The notes: a model not told the origin generated them from the letters alone. Positions 39,135 to 48,727 are shown, counted from the stretch's first letter. The stretch: 64,000 bases of DNA from Pseudaminobacter salicylatoxidans (GCF_003148475.1 NZ_QGGG01000002.1:326171-390170); one strand, 5' to 3'. Made by a program: numbers and translations.

Positions 39135-39458
39135 CTATTTTTCTCCGCGCAGGCCGGCCTCATAGGCCTTGCGAGCCCAGATCGTCATTTCATCAGGGTC
39201 ATCGATGGCGCTTTCCGGAACCGTCCAATAGGGCATCGCCACCTCCTTGCCGTGGCGTGATCCGACATAGGTCCATTGCGTACACCCGGCCGCCGCGAAA
39301 TCGGGGGCGCTTTCGGCATCGGCCTTGAGCATCAACTCGCCACGGATCTCGATGGCGAAGATGATGCCGTTGAAATAGATGCCCTTGCCGCCGAACAGCC
39401 GGCGCACGCTGATGGGGCCGAGACCGGCGAAGAGATCGGCAATATCGGCTTCCGTCAT
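39135..39458 (-). CDS. TfoX/Sxy N-terminal-domain protein
   Basis: 107 residues covering only the TfoX N-terminal domain: IADLFAGLGPISVRRLFGGKGIYFNGIIFAI, then LMLKADAESAPDF and the YWTVPESAIDDPDEM end. Full Sxy/TfoX promotes competence in gamma-proteobacteria; stand-alone domains like this in Rhizobiales have unknown function. It has no C-terminal domain. Convergent with psuG. Confidence 0.85.
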   Translation of the reverse strand: MTEADIADLFAGLGPISVRRLFGGKGIYFNGIIFAIEIRGELMLKADAESAPDFAAAGCTQWTYVGSRHGKEVAMPYWTVPESAIDDPDEMTIWARKAYEAGLRGEK

Positions 39459-39478
39459 CGCGCTTTATCCATTTGCTT

Positions 39479-39526
39479 GAGCATGACCCTTCCAAGGATG
39501 GCCCCGGACTTTCCAGGATCATGCTC
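39479..39526. repeat. Palindromic GAGCATGA repeat-like element
   Basis: Eight-base inverted repeat GAGCATGA/TCATGCTC (39479-39486 with 39519-39526), extendable past a mismatch, in the divergent gap between the TfoX and GFA genes. It resembles intergenic palindromes common in Rhizobiales genomes that carry GAGCATGATC ends. Only one copy was noticed here. Confidence 0.35.
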
Positions 39527-39568
39527 TAAATCCTTGCAAGGCCAACCGTTGCGAAGAGGAAAGCACCG

Positions 39569-40066
39569 ATGCCGATGTTGCTCAAGGGATCATGCAGTTG
39601 TGGAGCCGTTCATTTCGAGGTGCGGAGCCACACGCCCGTGCCCTACCAGTATTGCTACTGCTCGATATGCCGAAAGCAGCAGGGCGGCGGAGGCTATACG
39701 ATCAACCTCGCGGGGATTTCACAAACGCTGAAAGTGACGGGCGAAAAGCATCTCGGCCTTTATCGCGCGACCATTTGCGACGAGGAACGGCCGACACCGG
39801 AAGTTTCCAGTGGCGAGCGCCGCTTCTGCCGCGAATGCGGCGCAGCACTTTGGCTCCACGATCCGACCTGGCCGGAACTGGTGCATCCCTTCGCCTCGGC
39901 TATTGACAGCGAACTGCCCAAGGCGCCGCAGCGCGTCCACCTGATGCTGAAATACAAGGCGTCCTGGGTGGAGCCGGACATCAGGCCGGGGGACCTGACC
40001 TTCGACCTCTACCCGCACGAATCGATTGCCGACTGGCACAAGCGCCTGCGGCTATGGGTGGAATGA
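39569..40066 (+). CDS. GFA-family zinc protein (DUF636/CENP-V)
   Basis: 165 residues. The GFA zinc sites are visible as CSCGAVHFE, CYCSICRK and CRECGAAL. The family includes glutathione-dependent formaldehyde-activating proteins, but most members have unknown substrates. This copy is longer than average at the C-terminus (VEPDIRPGDLTFDLYPHESI). It is cytoplasmic and convergent with sufA. The presence of a Fae-like gene 37 kb away is not evidence of a link. Confidence 0.85.
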   Translation: MPMLLKGSCSCGAVHFEVRSHTPVPYQYCYCSICRKQQGGGGYTINLAGISQTLKVTGEKHLGLYRATICDEERPTPEVSSGERRFCRECGAALWLHDPTWPELVHPFASAIDSELPKAPQRVHLMLKYKASWVEPDIRPGDLTFDLYPHESIADWHKRLRLWVE

Positions 40067-40081
40067 GGCCATGGAAAGCGC

Positions 40082-40468
40082 TCAGGCCGCGTCGGTGGCG
40101 CGGGCTTCGGCAAGCTGTTTCAGGTCGGCGGGCTTCAGTTCGACCGATTCACCGCAGCCGCAGGCCGAACTCTGGTTCGGATTGGTGAAAGTGAAGCCGG
40201 TACGCAGCGTCGTCACCTCGAAATCCATCTCGGTGCCGAGCAGGAAAAGGGCTGCTTCCGGCGCGACATAGACATGCGCGCCATCGCGCTCGATATGGTC
40301 GTCCCCCGGGTTAGGCTCGGTCACGAGGTCGATCGTGTATTCCATGCCCGCGCAGCCGCCCTTCTTGATGCCCAGGCGAATGCCCCTGGCATTGTCGCGC
40401 GAGGCAACGATCTCATTGACGCGGGCGGCGGCCCGCTCGGTCATGTTGATGACGGCAAAGCGTCCCAT
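40082..40468 (-). CDS. sufA: A-type iron-sulfur carrier SufA
   Basis: 128 residues. The three cysteines of A-type carriers are in KGGCAGMEY and SACGCGES. SufA receives clusters from SufBC(D) and hands them to targets. The protein starts at ATG 40468, or at the second ATG eight codons later; both are plausible. It is the last gene of the suf cluster, 110 bases after sufT. Confidence 0.9.
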   Translation of the reverse strand: MGRFAVINMTERAAARVNEIVASRDNARGIRLGIKKGGCAGMEYTIDLVTEPNPGDDHIERDGAHVYVAPEAALFLLGTEMDFEVTTLRTGFTFTNPNQSSACGCGESVELKPADLKQLAEARATDAA

Positions 40469-40578
40469 ATTTCAGTCTCCATGCCGGGCGGGTTCAAGGC
40501 CCGCCGGATCGATATGCTCAGGATGGCGAAGAAACCGGTTTCGTTCAAGCCCCATGCCTGATGGCGCGCCACGTCCGG

Positions 40579-40986
40579 TCAGTACCAGCCGACCGCGATC
40601 TGCGCTTCCTCCGACATGCGGTCCGGCGTCCACGGCGGATCGAAGACCATGCTGACCTCGACATCCGAAACGCCTTCCACCGCGCCGACGGCGTTCTGCA
40701 CCCAGCCGGGCATCTCGCCGGCCACCGGGCAACCGGGCGCGGTCAGCGTCATGTCGATCTTCACCGAGCGGTCGTCCTCGATGTCGATCTTGTAGATGAG
40801 GCCGAGTTCGTAGATGTCGGCGGGGATTTCCGGATCGTAAACGGTCTTCAGCGCCGAAATGATGTCGTCGGTCAGCCGCACAAGCTCTTCCGCGGGAATC
40901 GCGGAAACCTGTGCTGCGTTGCCGTCCTGCCCGTCGGCCGGGCTCGTTTCGATTGCTGCTGCGCTTGCGTCTTCCATCGCGGTCAC
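40579..40986 (-). CDS. sufT: SUF-system MIP18/DUF59 protein SufT
   Basis: 135 residues. The C-terminal 100 form the MIP18 (DUF59) domain: LKTVYDPEIPADIYELGLIYKI and LTLTAPGCPVAGEM, with the conserved Cys. SufT helps iron-sulfur maturation. The first 30 residues are low complexity (Ala/Ser/Asp). The start is either the GTG at 40986, overlapping the sufS stop as GTGA, or the ATG at 40977. Operon position confirms the name. Confidence 0.88.
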   Translation of the reverse strand: MTAMEDASAAAIETSPADGQDGNAAQVSAIPAEELVRLTDDIISALKTVYDPEIPADIYELGLIYKIDIEDDRSVKIDMTLTAPGCPVAGEMPGWVQNAVGAVEGVSDVEVSMVFDPPWTPDRMSEEAQIAVGWY

Positions 40987-42227
40987 CCGAAGAATTTGCG
41001 CGCTTTTTCAAGCGCCTCGGCCAATGCATCCACTTCGGCCATGGTATTGTACATACCGAACGATGCCCTGCATGTGGAGGTTACGCCGAAGCGTTTCAAC
41101 AGCGGCTGCGCGCAATGCGTGCCGGCCCGCACGGCAACGCCCTGACGATCGATCACCATCGAAACGTCGTGCGCATGGATGCCCTCAAGCTCGAACGACA
41201 CGATTGCGCCCTTGCCCGGCGCATCACCGATGATGCGCAGCGAATTGATGGCGCGCAGGCGCTCATGCGCATAGGTCTTGAGATCGGCTTCATGCGCGGC
41301 AATCGCCTCACGGCCGATCTTTTCCACATATTCCAGCGACGCGCCGAGCCCGATTGCCTGCACGATGGGCGGCGTGCCGGCCTCGAAGCGGTGCGGAGGC
41401 TCGTTGTAGGTGACGAAATCTTCCGTCACCTCCTCGATCATCTCGCCGCCGCCCTGGAAGGGGCGCATGCGCTCCAGCATCTCGCGCTTGCCGTAAAGCG
41501 CGCCGATGCCGCTCGGCCCATAGACCTTGTGGCCGGTGAGAACATAGAAATCGCAATCGAGGTCGCGCACGTCCACCGGCAGGTGAACCGCGCCCTGGCT
41601 GCCATCCACCAGCACCGGAATGCCGCGCGCATGGGCGATCTTCACGATCTCCTTGATCGGCGTGACGGTGCCCAGCACGTTCGACATATGCGTGATGGCG
41701 ACCAGCTTCGTGCGGTCTGTCAGGCGCTTTTCGAATTCCTCGATCTGGAAGGCGCCCTGATCGTCCACCGGCACCCAGACCAGCTTCGCGCCCTGACGCT
41801 CGCGAATGAAATGCCAGGGCACGATGTTGGAGTGATGCTCCATGATCGACAGCACGATCTCGTCGCCCTCGCCGATATTGGGCATGCCGAAACCGTAGGC
41901 GACCGTGTTGATCGCCTCGGTCGCCGAGCGGGTGAAGACGATCTCGTCAACGCTGCCCGCATTCAGGAAACGCCGAACGGTTTCGCGCGCCTTCTCATAG
42001 GCGTCGGTCGCGGCGTTGGAGAGGAAGTGCAGGCCGCGATGCACATTGGCGTATTCGTTGGCATAGGCATGGTTCACCGCATCCAGCATGGCCTGCGGCT
42101 TCTGGGCCGAAGCGCCATTGTCGAGGTAAACCAGGGGTTTGCCGTAAACCTCTCGCGAAAGGATGGGAAAGTCGCGGCGGATCGCCTCGACGTCATAACC
42201 CTCAACGATTTTCGCCGGTGCGTTCAT
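40983..42227 (-). CDS. sufS: Cysteine desulfurase SufS (group II)
   Basis: 414 residues. The PLP enzyme takes sulfur from cysteine onto its own Cys372 (in RAGTHCAQPLLKRF). The N-terminal half carries ANVHRGLHFLSNAATDAYE and the PLP lysine is in LTGHKVYGPSG. The group II loop and short active-site flap distinguish it from the other desulfurase at 46-47 kb. No sufE gene is present here. It starts 3 bases after sufD and overlaps sufT. Confidence 0.95.
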   Translation of the reverse strand: MNAPAKIVEGYDVEAIRRDFPILSREVYGKPLVYLDNGASAQKPQAMLDAVNHAYANEYANVHRGLHFLSNAATDAYEKARETVRRFLNAGSVDEIVFTRSATEAINTVAYGFGMPNIGEGDEIVLSIMEHHSNIVPWHFIRERQGAKLVWVPVDDQGAFQIEEFEKRLTDRTKLVAITHMSNVLGTVTPIKEIVKIAHARGIPVLVDGSQGAVHLPVDVRDLDCDFYVLTGHKVYGPSGIGALYGKREMLERMRPFQGGGEMIEEVTEDFVTYNEPPHRFEAGTPPIVQAIGLGASLEYVEKIGREAIAAHEADLKTYAHERLRAINSLRIIGDAPGKGAIVSFELEGIHAHDVSMVIDRQGVAVRAGTHCAQPLLKRFGVTSTCRASFGMYNTMAEVDALAEALEKARKFFG

Positions 42228-42230
42228 GGC

Positions 42231-43502
42231 TCACCCGTGTGTCTGGAACCAGTTGTCGAGCAGCACTTCCAGTGCATCGACCACGGGCTCGTCTTCCAGT
42301 TCCTCGATGACCTCGGCCAGGAATGCCTTGACCAGGAGGCCGCGCGCCGTCTTCTCGTCGATGCCGCGCGCCATCAGGTAGAAGAGATGGTTGCGGTTGA
42401 TCTCGGTGACGGTGGCGCCATGGCCGCACTGCACGTCGTCGGCGAAGATTTCCAGTTCCGGCTTGGTCGAGAACTCGCCGTCATCGGACAGAAGCAGCGT
42501 GTTGCATGCCATGCGCGCATCGGTCTTCTGCGCATATTGCGCGACATTGATGCGGCCCTGGAAAACGCCATGCGCGTTGCCGGTCACGACATTGCGGATC
42601 ACTTCCGTCGAGCTGGTATTGGGCACGGAATGGTCGAGCACCATGGTTACGTCGGTGTGGCTGTCGGCGGCCAGCAGGTTGACCCCGCGCAGCGTGAAGA
42701 CCGCCCCTTCGCCCTTGGTATTGACGAGGATCTCCTCGCGGACCAGCTTGCCGCCGGCGTTCATGATGAACAGCGTCAGCTTCGCGTCCTTGCCGATCTC
42801 GGCCTTGAACTGGGAAAGTTGCGTCATGCTTTCGGGCTGATCCTGAACGATCACCCACAGCACTTCCGCACCCTCGTCGAGCGTGAGCTGGCTGACCGAG
42901 CTGACGAAGGCGTTCTCGCCGTCGCCGGTCTGGCGTTCCACCAGTGTCGCCTTGGCGCCGGTGCCGACCCGCACGGGAAAACGCACATGCGCCTGGCCGC
43001 CGCCCTGCACATTCTGCAGTTCCAGCGGCGCTGCAAGCTGCGTTCCGGCGGCGATGTCGACGAAATAGCCATCGACCACGAAGGCGACGTTCACCGCGCC
43101 GATCGCATCGTCGGCGCGATCCAGATCGAGCGCGGGCGCAAAGCTGCCGTCGATAAGCTTGTCGGCAAGCGACTGGACGGTGACGCCCTCGATCGAGGGC
43201 AGCTTCTTCACCGAGGCGCCGTTGAGCATCGGCAATACCGCCGAGCCCTCGAACACAGGTGCGACGGCCCTGGGCCGCGCGGTTTCGTCATAAGCGGGAA
43301 CCGATGACAGCAGGCGGCGCAGGTCGGTGTAGTGCCACGCCTCGACGCGCTTGGTGGGCAGGCCCACCTTCAGCGCCTCGATGGCATTGTCGCGCTTGAC
43401 CATCACGTCGCCATCGCCCGGCAGCAGCGAAAGCCGCTCGCCGAACGCATCGATCAGAGCCGTTTCGGCCGCCGTGCGCTGGGGAGTTGCGTGTATGTTC
43501 AT
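42231..43502 (-). CDS. sufD: Fe-S assembly protein SufD
   Basis: 423 residues with the right-handed beta-helix of the SufB/SufD family: the ending block CNTLLLSDDGEFSTKPELEIFADDVQCGHGATVTEI is characteristic. SufD forms the SufBC2D scaffold that assembles clusters. I use the ATG at 43502, with AGGTGA 5 bases upstream; a GTG at 43511 would overlap that site. It lies 9 bases after sufC. Confidence 0.95.
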   Translation of the reverse strand: MNIHATPQRTAAETALIDAFGERLSLLPGDGDVMVKRDNAIEALKVGLPTKRVEAWHYTDLRRLLSSVPAYDETARPRAVAPVFEGSAVLPMLNGASVKKLPSIEGVTVQSLADKLIDGSFAPALDLDRADDAIGAVNVAFVVDGYFVDIAAGTQLAAPLELQNVQGGGQAHVRFPVRVGTGAKATLVERQTGDGENAFVSSVSQLTLDEGAEVLWVIVQDQPESMTQLSQFKAEIGKDAKLTLFIMNAGGKLVREEILVNTKGEGAVFTLRGVNLLAADSHTDVTMVLDHSVPNTSSTEVIRNVVTGNAHGVFQGRINVAQYAQKTDARMACNTLLLSDDGEFSTKPELEIFADDVQCGHGATVTEINRNHLFYLMARGIDEKTARGLLVKAFLAEVIEELEDEPVVDALEVLLDNWFQTHG

Positions 43503-43511
43503 CACTGTCAC

Positions 43512-44267
43512 CTATGCGGCCTCTTCGATGATCCCGGCATAGCCGTTTTCTTCCAGCTCATAGGCGAGCGACTTGTCGCCCGACTTGATGACCTGGCCCT
43601 TGTAGAGCACGTGCACGGCATCCGGCACGATATAATCGAGCAGGCGCTGGTAGTGGGTGATGACCACGATGGAGCGATCCGGCGAACGGAGCTGGTTGAC
43701 GCCATCGGCCACGATCTTCAGCGCGTCGATGTCGAGGCCGGAATCGGTCTCGTCCAGCACGCACAGCTTCGGCTCCAGGAGCTTCATCTGCAGGATTTCG
43801 GCGCGCTTCTTCTCGCCGCCCGAAAAGCCGACATTGAGCGGGCGCTTCAGCATGCCCATGTCCATGTCGAGTTCGCCGGCGGCCTGCTTCACGCGTTTCA
43901 GCAGATCCGGGATCGACAGCGGGTCCTCGCCGCGCGCCTTGCGCTGGGCGTTCATCGCCACCTTCAGAAACTCCATGGTCGCCACGCCCGGTATCTCCAT
44001 CGGATACTGGAACGCAAGGAACACACCGGTGGCGGCACGCTCGGCCGGGTCCATTTCGAGGATCGACTCGCCATTGTAGAGAATCTCGCCCTCGGTCACC
44101 TCATAGTCCGGGCGGCCGGCCAGCACATAGGACAGCGTCGACTTGCCCGAGCCGTTCGGGCCCATGATGGCGGCAACTTCGCCGTCTTTAACCGTCAGGT
44201 TCAGCCCACGGATGATCTCGACGCCGCTTTCGGCAACACGGGCATGCAGGTTCTTGATTTCAAGCAT
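43512..44267 (-). CDS. sufC: Fe-S assembly ATPase SufC
   Basis: 251 residues of an ABC-type ATPase: Walker A GPNGSGKST, ABC signature FSGGEKKR and Walker B LCVLDETDSGLDID. Unlike transport ABC proteins it works with SufB and SufD. The LSYVLAGRPDYEVTEGEI region matches SufC. It lies 30 bases after sufB. Confidence 0.97.
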   Translation of the reverse strand: MLEIKNLHARVAESGVEIIRGLNLTVKDGEVAAIMGPNGSGKSTLSYVLAGRPDYEVTEGEILYNGESILEMDPAERAATGVFLAFQYPMEIPGVATMEFLKVAMNAQRKARGEDPLSIPDLLKRVKQAAGELDMDMGMLKRPLNVGFSGGEKKRAEILQMKLLEPKLCVLDETDSGLDIDALKIVADGVNQLRSPDRSIVVITHYQRLLDYIVPDAVHVLYKGQVIKSGDKSLAYELEENGYAGIIEEAA

Positions 44268-44297
44268 TTTTTCTTCTTCCTGAATTCCAAAATCCGG

Positions 44298-45809
44298 TCA
44301 GCCGACCGATCCTTCGAGGCTGATGCCGATGAGCTTCTGCGCCTCCACGGCGAACTCCATCGGCAGCTCCTGGATGACTTCCTTCACGAAGCCGTTGACG
44401 ATAAGCGCAATCGCTTCTTCCTCGGGAATGCCGCGCTGCATGACGTAGAACTTCTGGTCCTCGGAAATCTTCGAGGTGGTCGCCTCATGCTCGAATTGTG
44501 CGGTCGAGTTCTTCGCTTCCATGTAGGGCACGGTGTGCGCGCCGCACTGGTCGCCGATCAGGAGCGAGTCGCAATTGGTGAAGTTGCGCGCGTTCTCGGC
44601 CTTGCGGTGGGCCGAAACCTGTCCGCGATAGGTGTTCTGCGAGAAGCCCGCCGCGATGCCCTTGGAGATGATCCGGCTCTTGGTGTTCTTGCCCAGATGG
44701 ATCATCTTGGTGCCGGAATCGACCTGCTGGTAGCCGTTCGAAACCGCGATCGAGTAGAACTCGCCCTGGCTGTCGTCGCCGCGCAGGATGCAGCTCGGAT
44801 ACTTCCAGGTGATTGCCGAACCCGTCTCCACCTGCGTCCAGGAGATTTTCGAGCGCGCGCCACGGCAATCGCCACGCTTGGTGACGAAGTTGTAGATGCC
44901 GCCCTTGCCCTGGGAATCGCCCGGATACCAGTTCTGCACCGTCGAATATTTGATCTCGGCATCGTCCAGCGCGATCAGTTCGACCACGGCCGCGTGAAGC
45001 TGGTTCTCGTCGCGCTGGGGAGCAGTACAGCCCTCCAGATAGGAGACGTAAGCCCCCTCTTCCGCGATGATCAGCGTGCGCTCGAACTGGCCGGTGTTGC
45101 GCTCGTTGATGCGGAAATAGGTCGACAGCTCCATCGGGCAGCGAACGCCCTTGGGCACGTAGACGAAGGAACCGTCGGTGAACACCGCCGAATTCAGCGT
45201 CGCGTAGAAATTGTCCGTCGTGGGAACAACCGTGCCGAGATACTTCTTCACCAGTTCCGGATGCTCGCGAATGGCTTCCGAAATCGAGCAGAAGATGACG
45301 CCGGCCTTGGCCAGCTCTTCCTTGAAAGTGGTGACGACCGACACCGAGTCGAACACGGCATCCACCGCCACGCGGCCGGACTTGTAGACGTTGTCGCCGA
45401 TCTCGTCGAACTCGCCCGGCTTCTGCACGCCGGCAAGGATCTCCTGCTCGCGCAGCGGAATGCCGAGCTTCTCATAGGTCCTGAGCAGTTCGGGATCGAC
45501 CTCGTCCAGCGACTTCGGTCCCGACTGGTTCTTCGGTGCCGCGTAGTAATGAATGTCCTGAAAATCGATCTTCGGATATTCGACGCGCGCCCAGGTCGGC
45601 TCCTCGAGCGTCAGCCAGCGGCGGAATGCGCCAAGGCGCCATTCCAGCATCCACTCGGGCTCGTTCTTCTTTTCGGAAATGAAACGGATGATGTCTTCAT
45701 TCAGGCCCTTGGGAGCCTTTTCCGTCTCAATCTCGGTCTCGAAACCGTATTTATACTGGTCCACATCGATCTTGCGGACCTGCTCGATCGTTTCCTGCAC
45801 TGCAGGCAT
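44298..45809 (-). CDS. sufB: Fe-S assembly scaffold SufB
   Basis: 503 residues. Conserved blocks include [47 protein letters not shown]-like [10 protein letters not shown], and the C-terminal [23 protein letters not shown]. SufB binds the nascent cluster. The family's FxxS and Cys residues are retained. It is preceded by a 172-base gap after the second cysteine desulfurase gene, with no iscR or other gene in it. Confidence 0.97.
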   Translation of the reverse strand: MPAVQETIEQVRKIDVDQYKYGFETEIETEKAPKGLNEDIIRFISEKKNEPEWMLEWRLGAFRRWLTLEEPTWARVEYPKIDFQDIHYYAAPKNQSGPKSLDEVDPELLRTYEKLGIPLREQEILAGVQKPGEFDEIGDNVYKSGRVAVDAVFDSVSVVTTFKEELAKAGVIFCSISEAIREHPELVKKYLGTVVPTTDNFYATLNSAVFTDGSFVYVPKGVRCPMELSTYFRINERNTGQFERTLIIAEEGAYVSYLEGCTAPQRDENQLHAAVVELIALDDAEIKYSTVQNWYPGDSQGKGGIYNFVTKRGDCRGARSKISWTQVETGSAITWKYPSCILRGDDSQGEFYSIAVSNGYQQVDSGTKMIHLGKNTKSRIISKGIAAGFSQNTYRGQVSAHRKAENARNFTNCDSLLIGDQCGAHTVPYMEAKNSTAQFEHEATTSKISEDQKFYVMQRGIPEEEAIALIVNGFVKEVIQELPMEFAVEAQKLIGISLEGSVG

Positions 45810-45981
45810 CAGCGTTCTCCATCCACGCCGGAGTCAAGGTCCGGCAGTTTTCAAACTATGGCACCGCAGCGCGGCGTAAGTTCCATATAGTGTATCCGGC
45901 CGGGAAATTCATCCGCTGAAAGCGCCGCAGGCGCCCCGAGATACACCGACTTCTTGGTCCGACGACCAAATTGCCTGCCGC

Positions 45982-47145
45982 CTATGCGGCTTGCGGCTTT
46001 CCGGCACGCCGCGCCAGCAAACTGGACAGCGCCGCCGTGAATTGTTGAACCTCGGCCCGCGTGGTCGCGAGGCCGACCGAAACGCGCAGCGCGCCTTCCG
46101 GATTTTCATGTCCCATGGCCTTCAGCACGTGGCTGGGGCCGACCTTGCCCGAAGAGCAGGCCGAACCTGCCGACAGCGCAACGCCGGCGAGGTCGAAAGC
46201 GATCTGCGCGGTTTCCGACTTGATGCCGGGGATTGCGAAGAAAGTCGTATTTGCAAGGCGCGCGGCCTGCCGCCCGAAGATTTCCGCATCCGGTGCGCGC
46301 GAGAGAACGGAAGCCTCGATCTCGTCACGCAGGTCACAGATCTCGTTCACGCCAGCGAGCGCTTCCAACGCCTGTGCCGCAGCTGCGCCAAAACCGGCAA
46401 TCGCGGCAAGGTTTTCAGTACCGGCCCTGAAGCCCTTTTCCTGGCCGCCGCCGACGACCAACGGCTTCGGCATCATCAGGTCCGAACACGCAACGAAAGC
46501 GCCCGCACCCTGGGGGCCGCCGATCTTGTGTGAAGACAGGATCAGGAAATCGATATAACCGGCCGAAATATCGAGCGGAATCCGGCCAGCGGCCTGAACC
46601 GCATCGGCCACGAGCACGCCACCGGCTTCCTTGACGATCCTGCCGATCTCTTCGAGCGGCTGGACAACGCCGGTTTCGTTGTTGGCCGCATGGATAGCCA
46701 CCAGCGGCAGGCCCTCGGCCTTGTCATGCGCGGCAAGCATCGCGGCAAGCGCCTCAAGATCGAGGATGCCGTCCGCGTTCACGCCGACATGCGCGGTGCG
46801 CTCTGCCCCGAAACGGCCGCCATTCAGCAGGCAAGGATGATCGGCGGCACTGACATAGACCTTGCCCATGCGCAGGCGCGCACGCCCCATCTGCCACTCC
46901 GGCGTCAGCAGCGTGGTCGCCGCTTCCGTCGCGCCCGAGGTGAAGACGACATGTTCGGCCTGGCCATTGACCAGCGCAGCGACGTTACGGCGGGCATCTT
47001 CGATGATGCGGCGCGCCGCCCGCCCCTCGCTGTGGACGGACGAGGCATTGGCCGCAGAATCCAGCGCCGCAAGCATCGCCGCACGCGCCAATGGCAGCAG
47101 CGGAGCGCTCGCATTATAATCCAGATAGGCGCGGGTGGCGGCCAT
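45982..47145 (-). CDS. Cysteine desulfurase (IscS/NifS-like, group I)
   Basis: 387 residues. Group I features are present: the sulfur-accepting Cys330 in the extended loop SAGSACSSGKVGPSHVL, the PLP lysine in LSSHKIGGPQGAGA, and HAANNETGVVQP. It is the first gene of the suf cluster and would add a second desulfurase beside SufS. The Irr-type element at 47263-47279 lies 117 bases upstream. In other rhizobia this position is held by a desulfurase often named sufS2 or nifS-like. Confidence 0.9.
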   Translation of the reverse strand: MAATRAYLDYNASAPLLPLARAAMLAALDSAANASSVHSEGRAARRIIEDARRNVAALVNGQAEHVVFTSGATEAATTLLTPEWQMGRARLRMGKVYVSAADHPCLLNGGRFGAERTAHVGVNADGILDLEALAAMLAAHDKAEGLPLVAIHAANNETGVVQPLEEIGRIVKEAGGVLVADAVQAAGRIPLDISAGYIDFLILSSHKIGGPQGAGAFVACSDLMMPKPLVVGGGQEKGFRAGTENLAAIAGFGAAAAQALEALAGVNEICDLRDEIEASVLSRAPDAEIFGRQAARLANTTFFAIPGIKSETAQIAFDLAGVALSAGSACSSGKVGPSHVLKAMGHENPEGALRVSVGLATTRAEVQQFTAALSSLLARRAGKPQAA

Positions 47146-47262
47146 ACGTGCTCGATCGATCCTTTAAGTCAACATTCGGGCGGCTCGAACGTTATTTCCT
47201 TGAAATTACAAGGCCAGACGTCCTATCTACCCGCTTTGCCAAAGCGGTGGTGACCCACCGAC

Positions 47263-47279
47263 TTTTGAACAATTCTAAA
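47263..47279 (-). promoter_or_regulatory. Candidate Irr iron control element (ICE) for the suf cluster
   Basis: TTTTGAACAATTCTAAA on the plus strand is a near-perfect inverted repeat of the known rhizobial ICE (TTTAGAA-N3-TTCTAAA), with one mismatch. It lies in the divergent gap, 118 bases upstream of the cysteine desulfurase ATG and 97 upstream of the alpha/beta-hydrolase ATG. The suf operon is a known Irr target in other Rhizobiales; assignment here is by motif only. Confidence 0.55.
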
Positions 47280-47375
47280 CTAGCTTGTAAGAACACGCAT
47301 ATCGCGCGTCAAGACCAGCGGCGAGAATTGTTTCGATTGGCAGTCAAGTTTTGCGCGAGTCAAGTGGAGTCATTC

Positions 47376-48050
47376 ATGCCTGAGGTCATTTTCGCCGGTC
47401 CGGCGGGTCGTCTGGAAGGCCGCTACCAGCCGTCGAAAGAGAAGAACGCGCCGATCGCGATCATCCTGCATCCGCACCCCCAGTTCGGCGGAACGATGAA
47501 CAACAAGATCGTCTACGACCTCTTTTATATGTTCCAGAAGCGGGATTTCACCACCCTGCGCTTCAATTTCCGCGGCATCGGCCGCAGCCAGGGCGAATTC
47601 GATCACGGCACCGGTGAACTGTCGGACGCCGCGGCCGCCCTCGACTGGATCCAGGCGCTGCATCCCGATTCGAAATCCTGCTGGGTAGCCGGCTATTCCT
47701 TCGGCGCCTGGATCGGCATGCAGCTCCTGATGCGTCGCCCGGAGATCGAAGGTTTTATCTCGGTCGCGCCGCAGCCCAACACCTACGACTTCTCGTTCCT
47801 GGCGCCCTGCCCGTCTTCCGGCCTCATCATCCATGGCGACGCCGACAAGGTGGCCCCGCCCAAGGACGTGCAGGGTCTGGTCGACAAGCTGCACACCCAG
47901 AAGGGCATCACCATCACCCAGAAGACCATTCCGGGCGCCAACCACTTCTTTGCCAATCACAGCGAAGTTCTGATCGAGGAATGCGCCGACTATCTCGACC
48001 GGCGTCTCGCCGGCGAGCTGGCCGACCCGCGCCCGAAGCGCCTCAGATAA
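47376..48050 (+). CDS. Small alpha/beta-hydrolase
   Basis: 224 residues of the alpha/beta-hydrolase family: IILHPHPQFGGTMNNK at the N-terminus, RFNFRGIGRSQGEFDHGTGE, nucleophile elbow GYSFGA, acid in HGDADKVAPP, and His in PGANHFFANHSE. This is the group in which an HPHP motif replaces the usual HGxG oxyanion segment, widespread in Proteobacteria. The substrate is unknown. The ATG at 47376 has GGAG upstream; earlier in-frame codons are not conserved. Divergent from the suf cluster. Confidence 0.86.
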   Translation: MPEVIFAGPAGRLEGRYQPSKEKNAPIAIILHPHPQFGGTMNNKIVYDLFYMFQKRDFTTLRFNFRGIGRSQGEFDHGTGELSDAAAALDWIQALHPDSKSCWVAGYSFGAWIGMQLLMRRPEIEGFISVAPQPNTYDFSFLAPCPSSGLIIHGDADKVAPPKDVQGLVDKLHTQKGITITQKTIPGANHFFANHSEVLIEECADYLDRRLAGELADPRPKRLR

Positions 48051-48070
48051 TCTGACAAAGGAACGCAGCC

Positions 48071-48727
48071 ATGTACCAGCCGCCTCATTTCGTGGAAACC
48101 CGGCTGGACGTGCTGCATGCGCTGATCCGCGCGCACCCGCTCGGCCTGCTCATTTCCAACGGCACGGAAGATGGCATCACGGCCAATCCCGTGCCGTTTT
48201 TACTGGATGCCGGGTCCGCGCCTCACGGCAGGCTGCGGGCGCATATGGCCAAGGCCAACGGCCAGTGGCGGCAGATCGCTGAAAACCCGGATGCGCCGGT
48301 TCTTGTCGTCTTCCAGGGCGTTGACACCTATGTCACGCCCTCCTGGTACGAGACCAAGCGGGAGACCGGCAAGGTGGTGCCGACCTGGAACTACGCCATG
48401 GTGCAGGTGCGCGGCCGGGCGCGGGTGATCGACGACGCCAGTTGGCTCGCTGGTCAGGTGTCCGAACTGACCACCGCCCACGAAGCGGACCGGGCGGAAC
48501 CATGGGCCGTGACGGATGCACCCGAGACATTTGTCCGGTCGCAGCTCAAGGGCATCATCGGCCTCGAAATCGAGATCGCCGAAATCTCCGGCAAGTGGAA
48601 GGTCAGCCAGAATCGCCCTGTCGCCGACCGTTCCGGCGTCGCCGGCGGGCTCGATACCGAGCCCTCGCCCCAGGCGGAAGAGATGGCCAGGCTGGTGCGC
48701 TCCTATGGCGGGCTTCAAAACGGGTAA
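48071..48727 (+). CDS. PaiB-like FMN-binding protein
   Basis: 218 residues of the PaiB/FMN-binding family: MYQPPHFVETRLDVLHALIRAHPLG, TANPVPFLLD, HMAKANGQWR and VPTWNYAMVQVRGRARV. Bacillus PaiB is a transcriptional repressor of sporulation genes; other members bind FMN with no DNA role. The body is a split-barrel. It starts 20 bases after the hydrolase gene and probably shares its message. Confidence 0.87.
   Translation: MYQPPHFVETRLDVLHALIRAHPLGLLISNGTEDGITANPVPFLLDAGSAPHGRLRAHMAKANGQWRQIAENPDAPVLVVFQGVDTYVTPSWYETKRETGKVVPTWNYAMVQVRGRARVIDDASWLAGQVSELTTAHEADRAEPWAVTDAPETFVRSQLKGIIGLEIEIAEISGKWKVSQNRPVADRSGVAGGLDTEPSPQAEEMARLVRSYGGLQNG

Noticed and set aside
40911-45890. Two long plus-strand open frames (798 and 852 codons)
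   Set aside because: Antisense to sufD, sufS, sufC and sufB; shadows of high-GC coding strands.
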